Assembly (NCBI RefSeq): GCF_900460065.1
Contig: NZ_UAVD01000029.1
Location: forward strand, 124,001-188,000
Reading direction: 5' to 3'
Length of the DNA: 64,000 bases
From: Streptomyces griseus
GTDB lineage: Bacteria; Actinomycetota; Actinomycetes; Streptomycetales; Streptomycetaceae
Shown: positions 1 to 9,012 of the stretch, piece by piece
How positions within the stretch are numbered: position 1 is the stretch's first letter
Layout: each line of letters starts with the position of its first letter
Made by a program: the position numbers and the translations under genes
Notes under the pieces: generated by a model
What the model was told of the DNA's origin: nothing
Databases searched by the model: none
The model's input: the letters and a program-made list of their open reading frames with translations, nothing else

Positions 1-1
1 C

Positions 2-313
2 GAGTGGAAGCCCGCACGGATCAAGAAGGCCCGGGCGGAACTCGCCGCCGGCGACCTCGTGGTGGAGGCGAAGCGCTCCCGCGCGGGCCGCACCCTTTTC
101 CTCCCCTGCGGCTGGCTGGAACGCGGAGCCCCCGGGCTGCCGCTGGAGACCTGGAAGGAACGCCTCTACCCGGTGACCGGGTCCACCCGGACCCTGCCCC
201 ACCTCCCCGTGCCCGCGCTGTACGCGACCGCCTGGGCACGGGTCCGCGACGGCGACGCCCCCGCCTTCGAGGAACTGGACACCCGCGCAACCCGGAAGGG
301 CCGCCGCCGATGA
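2..313 (+). CDS. C-terminal end of a large protein cut by the window edge (possibly DUF4132/WGR family)
   Basis: This reading frame is open from the first bases and ends at a TGA at 311-313, giving about 103 residues. The tail is basic and ends in a KGRRR stretch. Its text (KARAELAAGDLVVEAKRS, then LPLETWKERLY) resembles the C-termini of DUF4132/WGR proteins that often sit beside MoxR-VWA genes in Streptomyces; that is memory-based inference. The stop overlaps the next start by ATGA, so it belongs to the same operon. The true start lies outside the window. Confidence 0.6.
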   Translation, partial: EWKPARIKKARAELAAGDLVVEAKRSRAGRTLFLPCGWLERGAPGLPLETWKERLYPVTGSTRTLPHLPVPALYATAWARVRDGDAPAFEELDTRATRKGRRR

Positions 314-1560
314 CGAACGACACCACGACCACCCCGGAAGACACCACCGCGGAGAGCACCATCACCGACAGCACCACGGCCGGCGCCCCGGGCCGGGCGG
401 CGACGCCCGGCCGGGAGCACCGCCAGATCACGCTCCCCGAGGACCGGTACGCCACCGAGCTGGCCTTCCTCGCCGCGCACGACCCCGGCCCCCGCCCGCC
501 CGGCTGGCTGCTCACCCCGCGCGCCGTCGTCACGTTCGTGACGGGCAGCGCGGGCGAGGCACTGGGCCTGCCGAAGGACGCCACCCCGGGCGCCGGGGTG
601 CCGCGACGGCTGGTGATCGAGCAGAAGTTCGTCGGCGAACGCGCCCTGGTGGAACGGTGCGTGGTCACCCTCGCCGGGGAGCGCGGGCTCCTCCTCGTGG
701 GTGAGCCCGGCACCGCGAAGTCCATGCTCTCCGAACTGCTCTCGGTGGCCGTCTGCGGGACCAGCGCACTCACCGTGCAAGGGACCGCGGGCACCACCGA
801 GGACCAGCTCAAGTACGGCTGGAACTACGCACTGCTGCTCGCACAGGGCCCCACCGAGCAGGCCCTCGTGCCCTCCCCGGTGCTCACCGCCATGACCCGG
901 GGAGCGGTCGCCCGCGTCGAGGAGGTCACCCGCTGCCTGCCGGAGGTCCAGGACGCCCTCGTGTCACTGCTCTCCGAGCGGCGGATCGCGGTCCCCGAAC
1001 TCGCGGGGAGCGAGGGCGCCCAGGTGCACGCGGCCCCCGGGTTCACCCTCATCGCCACCGCCAACCTGCGGGACAAGGGCGTCTCGGAGATGTCCGCCGC
1101 GCTGAAGCGGCGCTTCAACTTCGAGACCGTGGGCCCCATCGGCGACGTGGACGCCGAGGCCGCGCTCGTACGCCGCCAGTCGCGGGCAGCCGTCGAACGT
1201 GCGGGTGCGCCCTACCAGGTGGACGACGCGGTCCTCGAAGCCCTGGTCACCGCCTTCCGGGACCTGCGCGAAGGCCGCTCCGCGGAGGGCTGGGAGGTGG
1301 AGCGCCCCTCCACGGTGATGAGCACGGCGGAGGCGGTCTCCGTCGCGGGCTCGCTCGGCCTGGCCGCCGCCTACTTCCCCGGCGACCGGGACGTGCTCTC
1401 CCTCCTGCCCGGCCATCTGCTCGGCGTCGTCCGCAAGGACGACCCCGCCGACGCGGCCCGGCTGCTGGGGTACTGGGACGGCCCGGTGCGCCGGCGTGCC
1501 GAGCAGGGGTCGGCCACCTGGCGTGCCCTGTGGGACCTGCGCGCGGTGCTGGAGAACTGA
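310..1560 (+). CDS. MoxR-family AAA+ ATPase
   Basis: A 416-residue AAA+ ATPase of the MoxR type; these usually act as chaperones that remodel or insert cofactors into a partner VWA-domain protein. The Walker A motif GEPGTAKS is near residues 131-138. A Walker B-like stretch (ARVEEVTRCLPEVQDALVSL) follows, and then a sensor-1 region (LIATANLRDKGVSEMS) with the arginine-bearing ALKRRFNFE. The first 40 residues are Thr/Ala/Gly-rich and probably disordered. The ATG at 310 overlaps the previous stop, and the next gene starts 3 bases after this stop, so it is co-translated with the DUF5682-VWA protein. Note the Walker B acidic pair reads E-E rather than the common D-E. The family call is firm; the client is unknown. 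Confidence 0.92.
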   Translation: MTNDTTTTPEDTTAESTITDSTTAGAPGRAATPGREHRQITLPEDRYATELAFLAAHDPGPRPPGWLLTPRAVVTFVTGSAGEALGLPKDATPGAGVPRRLVIEQKFVGERALVERCVVTLAGERGLLLVGEPGTAKSMLSELLSVAVCGTSALTVQGTAGTTEDQLKYGWNYALLLAQGPTEQALVPSPVLTAMTRGAVARVEEVTRCLPEVQDALVSLLSERRIAVPELAGSEGAQVHAAPGFTLIATANLRDKGVSEMSAALKRRFNFETVGPIGDVDAEAALVRRQSRAAVERAGAPYQVDDAVLEALVTAFRDLREGRSAEGWEVERPSTVMSTAEAVSVAGSLGLAAAYFPGDRDVLSLLPGHLLGVVRKDDPADAARLLGYWDGPVRRRAEQGSATWRALWDLRAVLEN

Positions 1561-1563
1561 CGG

Positions 1564-4500
1564 ATGAGCGAGACGACCATCCCGGGGACGCCGTCCACCT
1601 CGGAAGCCGCGGTGGCGGCCCTCGCGGCGAGCGGCCCCGGGCAGCCGTTCCTGATCGGGGTGCGCCACCACGCGCCCTCGCTGGCGGCCGCCCTCCCGGC
1701 GCTGCTGGACGCGGCGGCCCCCGACGTCCTCCTCGTCGAACTTCCCGCCGAGTTCCAGCCGTGGCTGGGCTGGCTCGCCCACGAGGAGACCGAGGCGCCG
1801 GTGGCGCTGGCCGCCGTGCCCGCGGGCGGGCCCGGCGACGGACCGGCGGGCGAACGGGGTCCGGCGTTCTACCCGTTCGCCGACTTCTCACCGGAGCTGG
1901 TCGCCCTGCGCTGGGCGGCGAGGAACGGAGTCCCGGCGGTGGCCTGCGATCTTCCGCTGGCCGACCGTGCGTGGGCCGGGGGCGGTCCCGACGCCCCCGG
2001 CCCGGTCCCCGGCGCCGACTCGGCACCGGTGCCGGGGGAGGGGCACGGGCTGTCCGCCGCGCTCCGGTCCCGGCTCACCGGCCGGGAGGGCGACGACCTG
2101 TGGGACCGGCTGGTGGAGGCCCTCGCACCCGGTTCGACCCCCGAGGCGATCCGCCGCGCCTCCCTGCTCACCGGCTGGGCGCTGCGCCACGAGGCAGCGG
2201 CCGGGGGCGGCGTCCAGGGCACCGACCTGGCGCGCGAGGCGTGGATGCGCCGCCATGTCGCCGAGGCCCTGGCCGACGGGCGCCGGCCCGCCGTGGTCGT
2301 GGGAGCCTTCCACACCCCGGCGCTGCTGCCGTCCGCCGCGGCGGCGGCCACCGGGAGCGGCGCGCCGGACTCACCCGAAGCATCCGAAGCACCCGGAACC
2401 CCGGACGAACCGGCAGCACCGGCCGGGCCGGAGGCGGCGGCAGGGGCAGGCACAAGGACGCCGGACCGGGCCGCCGTGCCCGAGCCGGGCGCGGCGGGCC
2501 GGCTGGCCGGCGCCACCGGGACGCCGGGTTGCACGGTCTCCCTGGTGCCGTACACGTACCCGCTGCTCGACTCCCGCTCCGGCTACCCGGCCGGCATCCG
2601 GGACCCGGAGTGGCAGCACACCGTCCTGGAGTCGGCCGGGGACCCGGCGGCGCTGCACGAGGCGCTGATCCGCGCCGCCGTCCGCATCTGTGCCGACCTG
2701 CGCGAACAGGGCCACCCCTACGGCCCGGCGGACGGCCGCGAGGTCGTGCGGGTGGCCGGTGACCTGGCCCGCCTGCGCGGACTGCCCGCCCCCGGTCGCG
2801 GTGAACTCCTCGAAGCCGTACAGACGGTGCTGGGCCGCGGCGAGACCTACGGCACGGGCCGCGCCGTCGCCGGGGCCCTCGAACGCGTACTGGTCGGAGC
2901 CCGTACCGGACGGCCCGCACCCGCCGCGCCGCGCAGCGGACTGGGCCCCGCCGTCGAGGCCGAGACCGCCGCGCTCGGGCTTCCCGGGCCGCAGGACGCG
3001 CACGAGAGGACACCGCGCGACCTCCGGCTGGACCCGATGCGCTCCACCCTGGACCGAAGCCGCGAGCTGCTGCTGCGCAGGCTGACGGTCTGCGGCATCC
3101 CCTACGCGCAGGAGCAGGGGGTGGCCGGCGCGGCGGGCGGTGAGGGACTGACGACGCGCTGGCAGGTGCGGTGGACCCCGGCGACGGCCGCGATGCTCAC
3201 GGCGGCCGGCGCCCGCGGTGTCACCCCGGCCCAGGCGGCCGAGGGCGTGCTGCGGCAGCGGCACGCGGCCGAGCGCGCCGAGGGCGGTCCGACGGCCGCC
3301 CAGGTCGTCCGCGGCCTCGCGGAGGCCGCCGAGTGCGGGCTTTCCGCCCTGGCGGACGAACGGCTGACGGAACTCGCCGCCGTACTCCCCGCCGGCGGTA
3401 CCCTTCCCGAACTCCTCGCCGGGCTCGACCTGCTGGACCGGGTCGAGGCCGGTCATCTCCCCGGGCAGGCAGGGCCCGACGGCACCACGACGCCGGACAC
3501 CACCGACGGCTCCACGACTCCGGACACCACCGCCGGTGCCGCCCGCACCGCGCACGCGGCCGAACTGCTGACCGCGGCGGCGGTACGCCAGGTCGACGGG
3601 CTGACCGGTTCCGAGGACCCCGAGGACGCGCGGGCCCTGCTCGAACTGGCCCAGCGCGCCGACCGGGTGGGCGGCATCCGGCTCACCGACGCCCTCGCCC
3701 GCCTGGCCGCCGACGGCACCCCGTTGATCGCCGCGGCCGCCGGAGCGGTCAGGGTCCTCACCGGGCACGAAGGGGCGGAGCCCTTCGGGACGCGCGTCGC
3801 CTCCTGGGTGGACGGAGCCGTGGACAGCGCCTCCAGAGCCGCGCTCACCGCCCGCCTCACCGGCGTCCTGACCGTCGCGGGCCCGCTCCTGACCGTCGGT
3901 GTCGGCGCCCTGGACCCGCTGCTGCACCGCGTCGTCGAGCTGGACGACAGCGCGTTCCTGGCCCGGCTGCCGGCCCTGCGCGGCGGCTTCGACACTCTGA
4001 GCCCGGCCGCCCGGGACCGGCTGCTGGACACCGTCGAGGAGCGGCTCGGCGAGCGGGTGGACGCCCTCGACGCGGACGACCCGGTCGAGCTGGCCCGCCG
4101 GACGACGGCCGACCTCGCGGCCCGTGAGCTCCTGACCGTTCTCGGCCTGCCCGTCCCGCCGCCCGCGGGGGACCACCGGACCCCACCACCGCCGTCCGGC
4201 CGCCCCACCACGACGGGCCCCGCGCCCGAGACCGGAACCGCCCCCGCGCCCGAGACCGGAACCGCCCCCGCGCACACCCGAACCGCCCCCGCGGCCACCC
4301 CCGAACCAGCCGCTTCCCCGGGCGGCACCGAGGCGGCTGCGGCGCGGACCCTCGCGCCCGCCGACCGCTGGCGGCTCGTGCTCGGCCGCCGTGGCGATCA
4401 ACTGCCCTCCGGGGCCGCCCGCCTGGCGACGGCTCTGGACGAGCTGTACGGGGCGGGGCACGGCGAAGGGTCCCGTGGCGGTCTGCCCGGTCCCGGCCGC

Positions 4501-5463
4501 ACGGGATCGCGCGGCGGCCGGGAACCGTCGTTCCCCGGCGTCCGCGAGTGGTCCGAGGAACTGGCCGCGCTGTTCGGCCCCGGTGTCCGCGAGGAGGTCC
4601 TCGCCGCCGCGGCCGTGACGGGACGACAGGACGTCCTCGCCGAACTCGACCCGGCCGCCGCCACCCCCTCCGTGGAACTGCTCCGGACGATCCTGCGGTA
4701 CGCGGGCGGTCTCCCCGAGGCCCGCCTCGCGGCGCTCCGGCCCCTGGTCCGCCACCTGGTCGACGAACTGACCCGGCAGCTCACCACCCGGCTGCGCCCC
4801 GCCCTCACCGGCACCATGCTGGCCCGGCCCACCCGCCGCCCGGGCGGCCGGCTGGACCTGCCGCGCACGCTGCGGGCCAACCTGGCCACCGCCCGCCGCA
4901 CGGCCGACGGAACGGTCCAGGTGATCCCGCAGAAGCCCGTGTTCCGCAGCCGCGCCCGCCGGTCGGCCGACTGGCGGCTGATCCTCGTCACCGACGTCTC
5001 CGGATCCATGGAGGCCTCCACGATCTGGTCCGCGCTGACCGCCTCGGTGCTCGCCGGGGTGCCGACCCTGAGCACCCACTTCCTGGCCTTCTCCACGGAG
5101 GTCGTCGACCTCACCGGCCATGTGCACGATCCCCTCTCCCTCCTGCTGGAGGTGAGCGTGGGCGGGGGCACGCACATCGCCGCCGGGCTGCGGCACGCCC
5201 GCGGCCTGATCGAGGTGCCCAGCCGCACCCTCGTCGTCGTCATCAGCGACTTCGAGGAGGGCGCGCCGCTCGCCGGACTGTTGGCCGAGGTGCGGGCCCT
5301 GGTCACCACCGGCTGTCACGTCCTGGGGTGCGCGAGCCTCGACGACGCCGGCCGGCCCCGTTACTCGACGGGCGTCGCCGGGCAGCTCGTGGCCGCCGGC
5401 ATGCCCGTGGCGGCCCTCAGCCCACTCGAACTGGCCCGCTGGATCGGGGAGAAGACCGTATGA
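1564..5463 (+). CDS. DUF5682 family protein with C-terminal VWA (von Willebrand A) domain
   Basis: A very large protein of 1299 residues. The N-terminus (IGVRHHAPSLAAAL, then DVLLVELPAEF, about residues 22-60) matches DUF5682, whose core resembles TraB/ChaN-like folds. The C-terminal 200 residues form a VWA domain with the MIDAS signature DVSGS at 1144-1148 and a later IAAGLRHARG and VVISDFEE. Two low-complexity Pro/Ala/Thr linkers separate the parts (about residues 270-310 and 860-920), the second containing a near-exact repeat of PAPETGTA. In many genomes DUF5682 and VWA are separate proteins, so this is a fusion. It is likely the metal-binding client of the MoxR ATPase just upstream. It overlaps the next gene by ATGA. 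The cellular process is unknown. Confidence 0.88.
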   Translation: MSETTIPGTPSTSEAAVAALAASGPGQPFLIGVRHHAPSLAAALPALLDAAAPDVLLVELPAEFQPWLGWLAHEETEAPVALAAVPAGGPGDGPAGERGPAFYPFADFSPELVALRWAARNGVPAVACDLPLADRAWAGGGPDAPGPVPGADSAPVPGEGHGLSAALRSRLTGREGDDLWDRLVEALAPGSTPEAIRRASLLTGWALRHEAAAGGGVQGTDLAREAWMRRHVAEALADGRRPAVVVGAFHTPALLPSAAAAATGSGAPDSPEASEAPGTPDEPAAPAGPEAAAGAGTRTPDRAAVPEPGAAGRLAGATGTPGCTVSLVPYTYPLLDSRSGYPAGIRDPEWQHTVLESAGDPAALHEALIRAAVRICADLREQGHPYGPADGREVVRVAGDLARLRGLPAPGRGELLEAVQTVLGRGETYGTGRAVAGALERVLVGARTGRPAPAAPRSGLGPAVEAETAALGLPGPQDAHERTPRDLRLDPMRSTLDRSRELLLRRLTVCGIPYAQEQGVAGAAGGEGLTTRWQVRWTPATAAMLTAAGARGVTPAQAAEGVLRQRHAAERAEGGPTAAQVVRGLAEAAECGLSALADERLTELAAVLPAGGTLPELLAGLDLLDRVEAGHLPGQAGPDGTTTPDTTDGSTTPDTTAGAARTAHAAELLTAAAVRQVDGLTGSEDPEDARALLELAQRADRVGGIRLTDALARLAADGTPLIAAAAGAVRVLTGHEGAEPFGTRVASWVDGAVDSASRAALTARLTGVLTVAGPLLTVGVGALDPLLHRVVELDDSAFLARLPALRGGFDTLSPAARDRLLDTVEERLGERVDALDADDPVELARRTTADLAARELLTVLGLPVPPPAGDHRTPPPPSGRPTTTGPAPETGTAPAPETGTAPAHTRTAPAATPEPAASPGGTEAAAARTLAPADRWRLVLGRRGDQLPSGAARLATALDELYGAGHGEGSRGGLPGPGRTGSRGGREPSFPGVREWSEELAALFGPGVREEVLAAAAVTGRQDVLAELDPAAATPSVELLRTILRYAGGLPEARLAALRPLVRHLVDELTRQLTTRLRPALTGTMLARPTRRPGGRLDLPRTLRANLATARRTADGTVQVIPQKPVFRSRARRSADWRLILVTDVSGSMEASTIWSALTASVLAGVPTLSTHFLAFSTEVVDLTGHVHDPLSLLLEVSVGGGTHIAAGLRHARGLIEVPSRTLVVVISDFEEGAPLAGLLAEVRALVTTGCHVLGCASLDDAGRPRYSTGVAGQLVAAGMPVAALSPLELARWIGEKTV

Positions 5464-7316
5464 ACGACGACCGGTTGCCATCTGTCGCGCCGGAGGTCAC
5501 GGCCACGCTCGTGGAGGACCTCTCGCCCCGGCTGCGCAAGCGGCTGGACGCGGCGGTCACGAAGATCGCCGCCCGCCCCAAGCGCCGCGACGGGGACACG
5601 GTGACGATCGAGGTCGACGACGAGACCGAGTTGCGCCTGCACGCCCCGGGCGGCGTGGTGGCGACGACGGACGCCATCACCTGCGGCTGTCTCCTCGCCC
5701 CGGCCTGCGTTCACCGTGCGGCCGCCGCCTGTGCCGCCCCCGCGGCGGACCTGCCGCCGGAGCAGCCCGTCGACCGGCCTACCGCAAAGGCCCCCGAACC
5801 CGACCCGTCCCCCGCACCCGGCTCGGTGACGGACCCGCCCCCCGCACCCGGCTCCGCATCGGACCCGGCCCCCGCTCCCGACCCCGCGTCCCCGCCCGAG
5901 GTGGCGAGCCCGGCGCAGCGTGCCGCCGCCGACGCCCTGTGGTCGGCGGGCGCCGCCGTGCTGGAGGCCGGCGTCGACGGGGCCGGCGCCGTCACCCAGT
6001 CGTCCCTCCTCCGCGCCGCGCACAGCGCCCGGCTCCGGCACCTGCCCCGGGCCGCGGCCGCCGCGCTGTCCGTCGTCACCCTGCTCCGCGCGGCCCGGGC
6101 GGGCGACCCGTCCTACCGCACCGCCGACCTCGTCACGGCCCTGGCCGAACTCCTCTCCACCGCGCACCGGGTGGGCACGGCCTCCGGGGCGGAGCTGGCC
6201 GCCGTCAGAGGCCGCGCGCGCCGGCCGTACAGCCCGGACGGCTCGCTGCGCCTGTACGGCCTGTTCACCGAACCCGTCATCACCGACTCGGGGCACGGCG
6301 GCGTCCGCACCTGGGTCGCCGCACCCGACGGCCGCCTCTTCACCGTCGGTGACGTGGCGCCCGGCGGCGTCGGCCGCGCCCTGGGCACGGCCGACCGGGC
6401 CGTGCGGCTGGGGGAGAGCGCCCTCACCCACCGTGAGCTGGGCCGGGCCGGGCTGGCGGTCTCCGGGGCGACGGCCTCGCCGGACGGCAGACTGGGGGCC
6501 GGGAAGGGCGTCAAGGCCGTGACCGCCCGGGGCGCGGCCTGGACGGAACCGCCGCTCGCCGCCCTGTGGGAGACGCCGCCGTCCGAACAGGCCGCCCGCG
6601 CCCTGCGGTCCACCGCCCGTTACGCGGACCCGGACGGCGGTGGCAGCGACCTGATCTTCCTGGACGTCGAGATCCTCGGCGCGGTGGCGGAGTCGGGCGG
6701 CTCCTGCCTGCTCGCGCGGTGCTCGTCAGGCGTGCTCGTCCGCCTCACGGTCGCCGACGACGACCCCGCGCTGGCCCATCGCGACAACGTGACGCTGCTG
6801 GCGGCGGCCCCGGGGACGCGCCTGCGGATCATCGGCCGCCTGGTGCCCGCGCCGCACCCCCGGCTCACCCTTCTCGCCTGCTCACACCCCTCCGGGGAGG
6901 GCACGATCGACCTCGGCTTCGACCGCCTGCGCCGCGCCGACCTGCCGGACCCGAACGCCCCTGTGCACCCGGCCCCGCAGCGGCCCGGAGACTTTGGCGC
7001 GCACGCGCCGCTGTACCTCCTGGAGCGCCGGGTGGAACAGACGGTCCCGGCGGGCCGTGCGGCCCTCGGCCTGCTCGGCGACATCACCGCCGACGCCGGC
7101 CGGATCCGCCGCGGGGGTCTCCCCACGGCCGCCGGGCTCCTCACCGCGCTGTGCGCCTCGGCGGCCCGGCGCGACCGCGATCTGTTCGGCCGCCTGCTCC
7201 CCGCCGACACCGACGGCTTCGCCTCCCACTGGCTGGCCGCCGCCCGCTACACGGCGGCCGTGGCCGAGTCCTTGTGCGAAGCGGCCTGGGAACCGGCACC
7301 GGAGCGCGTCGCCTGA
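5460..7316 (+). CDS. SWIM zinc-finger protein
   Basis: A 618-residue protein whose SWIM finger (CxCx5CxH) is C75, C77, C83 and H85, in the text CGCLLAPACVH. SWIM fingers bind nucleic acid or protein. A Pro/Asp-rich linker with repeated PAPGS-like units (about residues 100-145) separates the finger from a large C-terminal region of no family I recognise. The start ATG at 5460 overlaps the VWA stop, so this is the last gene of the MoxR-DUF5682/VWA-SWIM operon. It ends just before a strong hairpin. The conserved gene order argues that the SWIM protein works with the ATPase-VWA pair, perhaps as a nucleic-acid or target sensor; that role is inference. Confidence 0.85.
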   Translation: MNDDRLPSVAPEVTATLVEDLSPRLRKRLDAAVTKIAARPKRRDGDTVTIEVDDETELRLHAPGGVVATTDAITCGCLLAPACVHRAAAACAAPAADLPPEQPVDRPTAKAPEPDPSPAPGSVTDPPPAPGSASDPAPAPDPASPPEVASPAQRAAADALWSAGAAVLEAGVDGAGAVTQSSLLRAAHSARLRHLPRAAAAALSVVTLLRAARAGDPSYRTADLVTALAELLSTAHRVGTASGAELAAVRGRARRPYSPDGSLRLYGLFTEPVITDSGHGGVRTWVAAPDGRLFTVGDVAPGGVGRALGTADRAVRLGESALTHRELGRAGLAVSGATASPDGRLGAGKGVKAVTARGAAWTEPPLAALWETPPSEQAARALRSTARYADPDGGGSDLIFLDVEILGAVAESGGSCLLARCSSGVLVRLTVADDDPALAHRDNVTLLAAAPGTRLRIIGRLVPAPHPRLTLLACSHPSGEGTIDLGFDRLRRADLPDPNAPVHPAPQRPGDFGAHAPLYLLERRVEQTVPAGRAALGLLGDITADAGRIRRGGLPTAAGLLTALCASAARRDRDLFGRLLPADTDGFASHWLAAARYTAAVAESLCEAAWEPAPERVA

Positions 7317-7410
7317 GGCCGTTCCGCAGGCCCCGCTCGCTCCGGCACCCCGGCGCACGGACGCCGCCTCTCCCGTCTCTCCACGGGCTCTGCCGGGGCG
7401 CGTCCCGGCG

Positions 7411-7457
7411 GCGGCTGAGGCCGTCCCGCCCGGCGGCCGCGGGACGGCCTCAGCCGC
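7411..7457. terminator. Bidirectional terminator hairpin
   Basis: A perfect 18-bp stem (7411-7428 with 7440-7457) with an 11-base loop lies between two convergent genes and overlaps the stop codon of the DUF899 gene. There is no clear T-run, as is common in Streptomyces. Confidence 0.75.
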
Positions 7458-8166
7458 CGTAGTCGTCGTGGTGGCGGACCCAGTCCATGATCCCGGCCTC
7501 CTCCTGGCGCCCGAGGGGGGTCAGGTCCAGGTAGTTGAAGGTGCCGTTGAGGAGATCGGTGCCGCGCGAGTACGTCGAGTAGGTGTGGAACACGCGGTCG
7601 TCCTCGCGCAGGAAGACGCTCAGGCCGTGCTGCTCGCCGCTCTCGGCCCAGGAACCGATTCCGGCCTCCCTCAGCTCGTCCTTCGTACGGAAGTTGAAGA
7701 GGACGGGCGTCACGGATTCGTCCATGGTCACGTGGAAGTCGTAGTTGAACGAGGTCCCGTAGGAGGAGAACCAGGGGAAGGTCCACTCCATGCGCTCACG
7801 GAACTTCGTGATCCTCGCGAGGGGTGCGCGCGAGACGGCGGCGAATGACGTCCGCGCCGCGTGCAGATGCGCCAAGTGGCCGATGTTGTCGGCCAGCAGC
7901 GAACATCCGGTGCAGCCGGCCTCCCAGTCGGGGGCCAGCATGAAGTGGTAGACGATGAGCTGACCGCGGCCGTCGAACAGGTCGAGGAGGCTCGCCGTGC
8001 CGTCCGGACCTTCGAAGGCGTACGGTTCGGTGACCTCGACCATCGGCAGCGCCCGGCGCCGTGCGCTGAGCGCGTCCCGTTCCCGGTCGAACTGCTTCTC
8101 CCGCGCCAGCAGTTCCTTCCGGGCCGCCAGCCATTCTTCTCTCGACACAATCGCCGGTCTGTTCAT
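7450..8166 (-). CDS. DUF899 family thioredoxin-like protein
   Basis: A protein of about 238 residues with the DUF899 text: DRERDALSARRRALPMVEV near the N-terminus, then YAFEGPDG, then a CTGCS cysteine pair in the thioredoxin-like position, and SYGTSFNYDFHV. DUF899 proteins have a thioredoxin fold but their substrates are not settled. I start it at the ATG at 8166; an in-frame GTG at 8205 would add 13 residues but lacks family similarity. It is divergent from the small hydrolase and convergent with the SWIM gene. Confidence 0.85.
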   Translation of the reverse strand: MNRPAIVSREEWLAARKELLAREKQFDRERDALSARRRALPMVEVTEPYAFEGPDGTASLLDLFDGRGQLIVYHFMLAPDWEAGCTGCSLLADNIGHLAHLHAARTSFAAVSRAPLARITKFRERMEWTFPWFSSYGTSFNYDFHVTMDESVTPVLFNFRTKDELREAGIGSWAESGEQHGLSVFLREDDRVFHTYSTYSRGTDLLNGTFNYLDLTPLGRQEEAGIMDWVRHHDDYGG

Positions 8167-8265
8167 CCTCGGCCCCGTCTGTCGTCGACCGTGGTCGGTC
8201 GTCACCGTCGTATCTGTGGCCCTGCGTCTCCAGCTGTCGGAACGTTACGTGAGGAGGCGGACACC

Positions 8266-8922
8266 CTGTCTGCCGTACTGCTCGTCCATGGCCTGTACCA
8301 CCGTCCCGAGCACTTCGGCAGGGTGGCGGAACGCCTGCGGGCCGCGGGAGTCGAGGTCGTCGCCCCCGAACTGCACCGGGGCTCGCTGTCCGCCGACACC
8401 GCGGCGGTCCAGGCCGCCGTCGACCTGGCGGCGGAGCCTCCGCTCGTGCTCGGCCACTCCTACGGCGGTTCGGTGATCACCGGAGTGCGCGGAGCGGGCC
8501 GGCTCGTCTATCTGGCGGCCTTCGTGCCGGACACCGGCGAGAGCGCTGCCACCCTGGGCGGGGCGTCGCCGCGGCTCCAGGAGGCGATCACCTCCGAGCC
8601 CGACGGATCGACCCGGCTGCGCCCCGACCTGGCCGCCGAGGTCCTCTACAACGGCTGCTCCGACCCCCTCGCCGCCTGGGCCGTCGGCCTCCTCCGTCCA
8701 CAGGCCCCCGGCTGCGGACGAGGAGTCCCGCTCCATCACGGCTGGAAGGACACGCCCTCCACCTACGTCGTCTGCGGCCGGGACCGCGTCATCGACCCCG
8801 CTCTGCAACGGAGGATGGCCGAGCGGTGCACCGAGGTACGGGAATGGCGGACGGGTCACTCCCCGTTCGTGGACCGGCCCGGCCTCCTCGCCGAACTCCT
8901 GGAGGAACTCATGCGGCGTTAA
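8266..8922 (+). CDS. Small alpha/beta hydrolase (apparent CTG start)
   Basis: A 218-residue alpha/beta hydrolase. It has an oxyanion HG motif in VLLVHGLYHRPEHF at the very N-terminus, the nucleophile elbow GHSYGG (Ser catalytic), an aspartate in CGRDRVIDP and a C-terminal histidine in TGHSPFVDRP. This set fits salicylate-esterase or PnbA-like hydrolases; the substrate is unknown. There is no ATG, GTG or TTG near the expected start. A strong Shine-Dalgarno (GAGGAGG at 8251-8257) lies 8 bases before a CTG at 8266, which would begin the protein exactly where the family begins. I therefore call CTG as the start. An in-frame upstream GTG near 8187 is the alternative. Confidence 0.78.
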   Translation: MSAVLLVHGLYHRPEHFGRVAERLRAAGVEVVAPELHRGSLSADTAAVQAAVDLAAEPPLVLGHSYGGSVITGVRGAGRLVYLAAFVPDTGESAATLGGASPRLQEAITSEPDGSTRLRPDLAAEVLYNGCSDPLAAWAVGLLRPQAPGCGRGVPLHHGWKDTPSTYVVCGRDRVIDPALQRRMAERCTEVREWRTGHSPFVDRPGLLAELLEELMRR

Positions 8923-9012
8923 CCGATCCGTCACGGCCCCTTCCCTTCTGTTCGATTCTCTTGGAACATCCTGTTCGCTTCTGTTCCCCACACTCCAAGA
9001 GGCCCCACACGC

